NCBI RefSeq assembly: GCF_002564045.1
Contig: NZ_PDJK01000002.1
Span: forward strand, 2,852,001 to 2,916,000
Reading direction: 5' to 3'
DNA from: Amycolatopsis sulphurea
GTDB lineage: Bacteria; Actinomycetota; Actinomycetes; Mycobacteriales; Pseudonocardiaceae
DNA: 64,000 nt
Shown here: one piece after another, positions 59,058 through 64,000 of the stretch
Numbering within the stretch: position 1 is the first letter of the stretch
How the letters are laid out: each line of letters begins with the position of its first letter
Translations under genes and position numbers: made by a program
Notes under the pieces: model-generated
Told to the model about the DNA's origin: nothing
The model's database searches: none
Seen by the model: only the letters and a program-made list of their open reading frames with translations

Positions 59058-59645
59058 GTGAGTGCCGTACCCGGCCGCAGCGCCCAGCTGTCGCCCAATC
59101 AACTGCAGAAGCAGGACCAGATCGTCGAGGCCGCCCGGGTGGTGCTCGCCAGGGACGGGCTCGCCGGCTGCACAGTACGCGCGATCGCGGACGCCGGGCC
59201 GCTCACCAAGAGCGCGATCCACTACTACTTCGCCGACATCGACGTACTGATCGACCGGGCGATGGCCGCGCACGTCAACACCTTCGCCGCCCGGCTGCGC
59301 ACGGTCGGCGAAGAGCACGAGGACCCGCGCGCCCGATTGTTCGCGGTCACCGAGGCCTACCTGCGCGAATTCGCCGAACGGCCGGGTGGCGCGTTCCTCT
59401 GGTTCGAGTACTGGATCGCGGCCGGGCGAGCACAGCACCCCCAGGCGATCGACGCGATGCTCACCTCGATCACCGAGCCGCTGGTGGAACTGCTCGTCCC
59501 GCTCGACGTGGACGATCCCCGCGCCCGTGCCCGCGCGCTGCTGAGCTACCTGCTCGGCGCGGTCGTGCAGCAGCGGGTGCGGCCGCGTCCGTTCGCCGGG
59601 TTTCGCGGGGACATCGAAGCGCTCTGCTTCGCCGGATATCGCTGA
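59058..59645 (+). CDS. TetR family regulator
   Basis: A 195-residue regulator with the N-terminal helix-turn-helix IVEAARVVLARDGLAGCTVRAIADA..LTKSAIHYYFADIDVL, where Tyr-Tyr-Phe marks the recognition helix end. The C-terminal half is a ligand domain. GTG 59058 follows GAGGATCACC. It lies 19 bp upstream of the carbonic anhydrase gene on the same strand. Ligand and targets are unknown. Confidence 0.87.
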   Translation: MSAVPGRSAQLSPNQLQKQDQIVEAARVVLARDGLAGCTVRAIADAGPLTKSAIHYYFADIDVLIDRAMAAHVNTFAARLRTVGEEHEDPRARLFAVTEAYLREFAERPGGAFLWFEYWIAAGRAQHPQAIDAMLTSITEPLVELLVPLDVDDPRARARALLSYLLGAVVQQRVRPRPFAGFRGDIEALCFAGYR

Positions 59646-59664
59646 CGCCGCATAAGGTGCGCAC

Positions 59665-60183
59665 ATGCCTCTGTTCTCCTTCGAGGGCGTCAGCCCGAAC
59701 GTGCATCCGGATGCCTGGATCGCCCCCACCGCAACCCTGATCGGCAATGTGACCGTCGAGAAGGACGCCTCGGTCTGGTACGGCGCGGTCATCCGGGGCG
59801 ATTCCGGTCCGATCGTGATCCGCGAGGGCGCGAACATCCAGGACAATTCGGTGATCCACACCAACACCGAACTGTGCGAGGTGGGCCGGAACGTGACGGT
59901 GGGGCACCAGTGCCTGGTGCACGACTGCACGGTCGGCGAGCAGGCGCTGATCGGCAACGGGTCCACGGTGCTCGACCGCGCGGTGATCGGTCCGCGGGCG
60001 CTGATCGCCGCGGGTGCCACCGTGACACCCGGCACCGTGGTGCCCGCCGAGACGATCGCGATGGGCAGCCCGGCCAAGAAGTTCGTGCCGCTCACCGATT
60101 CCGCGCGGATGTGGGTGGATCACAACGCGGCCGTCTATCAGGAACTCGCCCGCCGCCATCGCGAAGGCAGCCGGCCGGTGTAG
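59665..60183 (+). CDS. Gamma-class carbonic anhydrase-like protein
   Basis: A 172-residue left-handed beta-helix protein with hexapeptide repeats. Zinc ligands His65 (VIHTNTE), His81 and His86 (VGHQCLVHDC) match the gamma-carbonic anhydrase/YrdA-PaaY group. It probably forms a trimer in the cytoplasm. Many YrdA-like members show no measured activity, so the reaction is not certain. ATG 59665 fixes the start. Confidence 0.9.
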   Translation: MPLFSFEGVSPNVHPDAWIAPTATLIGNVTVEKDASVWYGAVIRGDSGPIVIREGANIQDNSVIHTNTELCEVGRNVTVGHQCLVHDCTVGEQALIGNGSTVLDRAVIGPRALIAAGATVTPGTVVPAETIAMGSPAKKFVPLTDSARMWVDHNAAVYQELARRHREGSRPV

Positions 60184-60213
60184 CGCGTGCCGGGTCCGGC
60201 ACCGCGAGTGCAC

Positions 60214-60219
60214 TAGACT
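60214..60219 (+). promoter_or_regulatory. -10 element of the glyA riboswitch transcript
   Basis: TAGACT fits the TANNNT consensus and would start transcription near 60226, just before the riboswitch. Confidence 0.5.
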
Positions 60220-60225
60220 TTCCCG

Positions 60226-60309
60226 CGCAGCTGCGACTGGCGCCATTGAAGAGGTGGAGCACCACCGGGGAGCGACGACGAGGCCGGCACCGCGCGCCTG
60301 GGTGCAGGC
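60226..60309 (+). ncRNA. ZTP riboswitch (pfl motif) controlling glyA
   Basis: The conserved blocks CGACTGGCG (60234-60242), GGTGGAGCACCACCGGGGAG (60253-60272) and CGCGCCTGGGTGCA (60293-60306) match the pfl/ZTP aptamer in order and spacing. ZTP/ZMP accumulates when one-carbon folate runs short, and glyA supplies that unit. The aptamer ends about 23 nt before the glyA start, so control probably acts on translation or early termination. Confidence 0.9.
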
Positions 60310-60331
60310 CACTGCACAGCCGGAGTACGTG

Positions 60332-61600
60332 ATGACACATCAGCCTGCCCTGTCCGTTCTCGCCGCGGCCGACCCGAAGCTCGCCGGTCTCGTCGAGGAC
60401 GAGGCGAAGCGGCAGCACGACAAGATCCGCCTGATCGCCTCCGAGAACTACGTTTCGCAGGCGGTGCTGGAAGCGACCGGCACCGTGCTGACGAACAAGT
60501 ACTCCGAGGGCTACGCGGGCAAGCGGTACTACGAGGGCCAGCAGCTCGTGGACCAGATCGAGACGCTGGCCATCGAGCGCGCGAAAGCCGTATTCGGTGC
60601 CGACCACGCCAATGTCCAGCCATACTCCGGTTCCCCGGCGAACCTCGCGGTGTATCTGGCCTTTGCCAAGCCCGGCGACACCGTGCTCGGCATGGCGCTG
60701 CCGGACGGCGGGCATCTCACGCACGGCTGGAGCGTGTCCGCCACCGGGAAGTGGTTCACGCCGGTGCGTTACGGCGTGCGCAAGGAGACCGGCCGGGTCG
60801 ACCTCGACCAGGTCCGCGACCTCGCCCGGCAGCACCGGCCGAAGCTGATCTTCGCCGGGGGCACGGCGATCCCGCGCACCATCGACTTCCCGGCGTTCGC
60901 CGAGATCGCCCGTGAGGTCGACGCGGTGCTGGTCGCCGACATCGCGCACATCGCCGGCCTGGTCGCCGGTGGCGCGCACCCGTCGCCGGTCGGTCACGCG
61001 CAGGTGATCACCACGACCACGCACAAGACGCTGCGTGGCCCGCGCGGCGCGATGATCCTCTCCGACGCCGACCACGCGAAGGCGGTGGACAAGGCCGTCT
61101 TCCCCGGGTTGCAGGGCGGTCCGCACAACCACACGACGGCCGCCATCGCGGTCGCGCTCGGGGAAGCACAGCAGCCGTCCTTCGCCGACTACGCGCACGC
61201 CGTGGTCGCCAACGCGAAGGCCCTCGCCGAGGCGCTCGTCGAGCGGGGTTACGACCTGGTCTCCGGCGGGACCGACAACCACCTGCTGCTGATCGATCTG
61301 ACCGGCAAGGCCGTGCCCGGCAAGCCGGCCGCGCAGGCGCTGGACCGGGCCGGGATCGAGCTGAACTACAACACCGTGCCGTTCGACCCGCGCAAGCCGT
61401 TCGACCCGTCGGGGATCCGGCTGGGCACTTCCGCGATCACCACCCGCGGGCTCCGGCCCGAGCACCAGGTCCAGGTCGCGGACTGGATCGATCGCACGGT
61501 CACCGCCGCGGCCGCGCAGCAGGCGCCCGCGCTGGACGCCATCGCGGCCGAGATCCGCGAGTTCCTCGCGCCGTTCCCGATCCCGGGCTACACCGCCTGA
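60332..61600 (+). CDS. glyA: Serine hydroxymethyltransferase
   Basis: A 422-residue PLP enzyme that converts serine and tetrahydrofolate to glycine and 5,10-methylene-THF. The PLP Lys is Lys232 in TTTTHKTLRGPRG; IRLIASENYVS, SGSPANLAVYLA and NTVPFDP are typical. ATG 60332 has GGAG 7 nt upstream and lies just beyond the ZTP riboswitch; an upstream in-frame GTG falls inside the aptamer and was rejected. Confidence 0.97.
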   Translation: MTHQPALSVLAAADPKLAGLVEDEAKRQHDKIRLIASENYVSQAVLEATGTVLTNKYSEGYAGKRYYEGQQLVDQIETLAIERAKAVFGADHANVQPYSGSPANLAVYLAFAKPGDTVLGMALPDGGHLTHGWSVSATGKWFTPVRYGVRKETGRVDLDQVRDLARQHRPKLIFAGGTAIPRTIDFPAFAEIAREVDAVLVADIAHIAGLVAGGAHPSPVGHAQVITTTTHKTLRGPRGAMILSDADHAKAVDKAVFPGLQGGPHNHTTAAIAVALGEAQQPSFADYAHAVVANAKALAEALVERGYDLVSGGTDNHLLLIDLTGKAVPGKPAAQALDRAGIELNYNTVPFDPRKPFDPSGIRLGTSAITTRGLRPEHQVQVADWIDRTVTAAAAQQAPALDAIAAEIREFLAPFPIPGYTA

Positions 61601-61612
61601 GCGCTTCTCCCG

Positions 61613-61650
61613 AAGGGGCCGTCCGCATCTCCCCGCGGGCGGCCCCTTTT
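61613..61650 (+). terminator. Terminator after glyA
   Basis: AAGGGGCCG...CGC pairs with GCG...CGGCCCCTT, followed by TT, 12 bp after the stop codon. Confidence 0.85.
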
Positions 61651-61720
61651 GCGCTGCTCCAGGCCCTGCGAGCAGGGTCACAGGAAACTTGGTTGCGGAA
61701 TACAAGCTTTTTCGGGACAG

Positions 61721-61750
61721 TTGCACGGGGCAAGTAGTTGACGAGTGCAA
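61721..61750. promoter_or_regulatory. Inverted repeat upstream of the DHA2 efflux gene
   Basis: TTGCAC (61721-61726) and GTGCAA (61745-61750) are spaced by 18 bp and lie 45 to 74 bp upstream of the efflux pump start. They may bind a MarR- or TetR-type repressor, although no regulator gene is adjacent. Confidence 0.3.
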
Positions 61751-61794
61751 GCAACCGTCACGCCGCCTGGAGATCACGAAGCAAGGAGACCCCG

Positions 61795-63444
61795 ATGAGC
61801 AAGACCTCTTCCGCGGAAGGAGGCGCCACCACGAACGGGCGGCTTTCCCACCGGCAGATCCTCACCATCCTGTCCGGGCTGATGCTCGGCATGTTCCTGG
61901 CCGCGCTCGACCAGACCATCGTGTCCTCGGCGATGAAGACCATCGCCGACGAACTGCACGGGCAGAGCCTGCAGGCCTGGGCCACCACGGCGTACCTGAT
62001 CACCGCGACGCTTTCCACGCCGCTGTACGGCAAACTGTCCGACCTCTTCGGCCGGAAACCGATGTACCTGACCGCGATCTCGCTGTTCCTGGCCGGTTCA
62101 CTGGCCAGCGGCATGGCGAGTTCGATGTACGAGCTGGCCGCGTTCCGGGCGTTCCAGGGCCTCGGCGCCGGTGGCCTGATGTCGCTCGCGCTGGCGATCA
62201 TCAGCGACATCACCTCGCCTCGCGAGCGCAGCAAGTACCAGGGCTACTTCATGGCGGTGTTCGGCGTTTCGAGCGTGGCCGGCCCGGTCGTCGGCGGGTT
62301 CTTCGCCGGTCTCGACTCGTTCGCCGGCCTCACCGGCTGGCGCTGGGTGTTCATCGTGAACGTGCCGGTCGCGCTGGCCGCGCTGGTCGTGGTGAGCAAG
62401 GTGCTGAACCTGCCGCACACCCGCGTGCGGCAACGGATCGACTTCCTCGGCGCCGGTGCGCTGACCATGGGCCTGGTGCCGCTGCTGCTGGTCGCCGAGC
62501 AGGGCCGCGAATGGGGCTGGGGCGCGCCGGCCTCGATCGCGATGTACCTGGTCGGAGCGCTCGGGGTGGTGCTGTTCATCCTGCAGGAACGCCGGATGGG
62601 CGACGCCGCGCTGCTGCCGCTGCGGCTGTTCCGCCGCCCGGTGTTCCGGGTGGCCACGATGGTCACGGTGATCCAGGGCGTCGGGATGTTCGGCGCGATG
62701 ATGTCGCTGCCGTTGTACCTGCAGATCGTGAAGGGCGCGTCGCCGACGCAGGCCGGGCTGCAGATGCTGCCGCTGACCCTCGGGATCATGGTGGCCAGCC
62801 TGAGCAGCGGCCGGATCATCGCCCGCACCGGCCGGTACAAGCCGTTCGCGGTGGCCGGTCTCGGCCTGATGGCCGCAGCGCTGTTCGCGTTGTCCACGAT
62901 CGGCGCGGACACCCCGCTGGGCGTGGTGATGGCGATCGCGTTCGTGATCGGGCTCGGCCTCGGTTCGTCGATGCAGACGCTGACGCTGGCCGCGACCAAC
63001 GACGTGTCGCCGCAGGACATCGGGGTCGCGACCTCGGCGTCGACCTTCTTCCGCCAGATCGGCGGCACGGCCGGCACCGCGGTGTTCATGTCGATCCTGT
63101 TCAGCACGGTCGGCGACCGGATCGCCGCGGCGGTCCGCTCGGCGATGGGCTCGCCCGCCTACGTGACGGCGCTGGCCCGGAACCCGGAGTTCGCGCATCG
63201 GATGGCCGCCGGTGGCGTGGACATCAACGACACCTCGTTCCTGTCCTCGCTGGACCCGGTGCTCGCCCGGCCGATCCTCGACGGCTTCGCCGGCTCGATG
63301 AGCACGGTCTTCGTGATCGGCGGAATCGTGCTGACGGTGGGCTTCGCGCTGGTGTGGTTCCTGCGGGAGAAGCCGCTGTCGGACAAGTCGGCGCTGGAGG
63401 TGCGTGCCGAAGAGGAGAGCACGGACCTCGCGATGGCCGGCTGA
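61795..63444 (+). CDS. DHA2 (EmrB/QacA) family efflux transporter
   Basis: A 549-residue, 14-helix MFS drug/H+ antiporter. Motif D1/A around LDQTIVSSAMKTIADEL and GKLSDLFGRKPMYL, and motif C GVSSVAGPVVGGFFAG, identify the DHA2 class. Substrates could be antibiotics or dyes. ATG 61795 has AAGGAG 7 nt upstream. The gene has its own upstream spacer of 145 bp and a shared terminator after it. Confidence 0.92.
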   Translation: MSKTSSAEGGATTNGRLSHRQILTILSGLMLGMFLAALDQTIVSSAMKTIADELHGQSLQAWATTAYLITATLSTPLYGKLSDLFGRKPMYLTAISLFLAGSLASGMASSMYELAAFRAFQGLGAGGLMSLALAIISDITSPRERSKYQGYFMAVFGVSSVAGPVVGGFFAGLDSFAGLTGWRWVFIVNVPVALAALVVVSKVLNLPHTRVRQRIDFLGAGALTMGLVPLLLVAEQGREWGWGAPASIAMYLVGALGVVLFILQERRMGDAALLPLRLFRRPVFRVATMVTVIQGVGMFGAMMSLPLYLQIVKGASPTQAGLQMLPLTLGIMVASLSSGRIIARTGRYKPFAVAGLGLMAAALFALSTIGADTPLGVVMAIAFVIGLGLGSSMQTLTLAATNDVSPQDIGVATSASTFFRQIGGTAGTAVFMSILFSTVGDRIAAAVRSAMGSPAYVTALARNPEFAHRMAAGGVDINDTSFLSSLDPVLARPILDGFAGSMSTVFVIGGIVLTVGFALVWFLREKPLSDKSALEVRAEEESTDLAMAG

Positions 63445-63454
63445 GCCCGGATAC

Positions 63455-63492
63455 CGAAAGGGCCGCTCACCCCCGGGTGAACGGCCCTTTCG
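63455..63492. terminator. Bidirectional terminator
   Basis: CGAAAGGGCCG / CGGCCCTTTCG form an 11-bp stem between the convergent efflux and ppa genes. Confidence 0.85.
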
Positions 63493-63500
63493 TGCGCTGC

Positions 63501-64000
63501 TCAGTGCTCGGCTTCGCCTTCCAGTTCGGCCTTCGCGAGCCGGTCCACCTCGCGCTCGAGCGAGCGGCGGATCTCGGCCTCCGCCTCGGTACGGCCCGCC
63601 CAGCTGGAACCCTCCACGCTCTTGCCCGGCTCGAGGTCCTTGTAGACCTCGAAGAAGTGCTGGATCTCCAGCCGGTGGAACTCGTTGAGGTGGTGGATGT
63701 CGCGCAGGTGCTCCTGGCGCGGATCGTTCGTCGGGACCGCGAGGACCTTGTCGTCCGGGCCCTTCTCGTCGGTCATCCGGAACATCCCGATCGCCCGGCA
63801 GCGGATCAGGCAGCCGGGGAAGGTCGGCTCCTGCACCAGCACGAGCACGTCCAGCGGGTCGCCGTCCTGGCCGAGCGTGTCGTCGATGAAGCCGTAGTCG
63901 GCCGGGTACTGCGTTGCCGTGAACAGGGTCCGGTCCAGCTTGATGCGACCGGTCTTGTGGTCGACCTCGTACTTGTTGCGCTCCCCTTTGGGGATTTCGA
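63501..64000 (-). CDS. ppa: Inorganic pyrophosphatase, 5' end cut by window edge
   Basis: A soluble family I pyrophosphatase that hydrolyses PPi. Visible residues include EIPKGERNKYEVD, YPADYGFIDDTLGQDGDPLDVLVLV (metal-binding Asp cluster), and KDLEPGKSVEGSSWAG. About 165 residues are in the window; only the first few are missing. It corresponds to Rv3628. The organism thus has both soluble and membrane (hppA) pyrophosphatases. Confidence 0.96.
   Translation of the reverse strand, partial: EIPKGERNKYEVDHKTGRIKLDRTLFTATQYPADYGFIDDTLGQDGDPLDVLVLVQEPTFPGCLIRCRAIGMFRMTDEKGPDDKVLAVPTNDPRQEHLRDIHHLNEFHRLEIQHFFEVYKDLEPGKSVEGSSWAGRTEAEAEIRRSLEREVDRLAKAELEGEAEH

Overview
The window is very GC-rich DNA from an actinomycete, most likely Amycolatopsis or a close relative in Pseudonocardiales. 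Three things point there: GTG starts and GTGA stop/start overlaps are frequent, most proteins resemble mycobacterial or pseudonocardial families, and gene order is largely collinear with the Mycobacterium tuberculosis block from crp (Rv3676) to ppa (Rv3628). Several lineage-specific insertions interrupt that block. All family calls come from reading translated sequence; no database search was run.

Layout. 1-978: a truncated MFS transporter with a strong operator-like inverted repeat. 1018-3014: a gene-poor stretch ending in a decayed tandem repeat. 3066-9087: conserved core of crp, a small membrane protein, then nth, tlpA-like, Nudix and marP-like genes coupled by overlapping stop/start codons, then an EphE-like hydrolase and a holin-like membrane protein. 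9147-12828: NhaA, a POT peptide transporter and a VIT iron/manganese transporter. 13033-17659: an AT-hook protein, acs, a GNAT, a phosphoribosyltransferase and a Fic-like protein with a degenerate motif. 17663-22470: TetR with aldo/keto reductase, an ECF41-type sigma factor with a carboxymuconolactone-decarboxylase-like protein, a mycothiol/DinB-type protein and a frameshifted Ni/Co transporter.

22568-29580 is a one-direction cluster for muropeptide salvage: secreted NagZ, Tat-exported NamZ (DUF1343), a serine hydrolase, MurR and MurQ. It parallels the Bacillus ybbIHFEDC locus but has no visible PTS transporter. 30428-36872 holds two noncoding RNA genes flanking an Rv3661-like HAD phosphatase: a probable Ms1/6S-like RNA and a clear 6C RNA. 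These are followed by ssd, with two DnaA-box sequences upstream, and a Tad/Flp pilus operon. 37404-49042: a prim-pol-like protein, a DEAD/DEAH helicase carrying an in-frame 21-bp minisatellite, the proton-pumping pyrophosphatase, a lipoprotein, a WhiA-like protein behind a LexA-type SOS box, a trypsin-like protease and topA.

49122-55892: a dispersed palindromic repeat, an MFS pseudogene, an EspG-like unknown, a second decayed repeat array, a C-tail membrane protein, an MFS/thymidylate-kinase fusion whose P-loop is destroyed, and holB. 55937-64000: a surface protein with a LAXTG sorting motif, tRNA-Thr(CGU), a lipoprotein, a GreA-like factor, TetR, gamma-carbonic anhydrase, a ZTP riboswitch ahead of glyA, a DHA2 efflux pump and the start-truncated ppa.

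The observations most worth follow-up are the SOS-box/WhiA-like gene, the MurNAc salvage cluster with its repeated operator candidate, the paired ncRNAs with DnaA boxes upstream of ssd, the broken P-loop thymidylate kinase fusion, the EphE-like protein without a nucleophile, and the Fic-like protein with an eroded motif.
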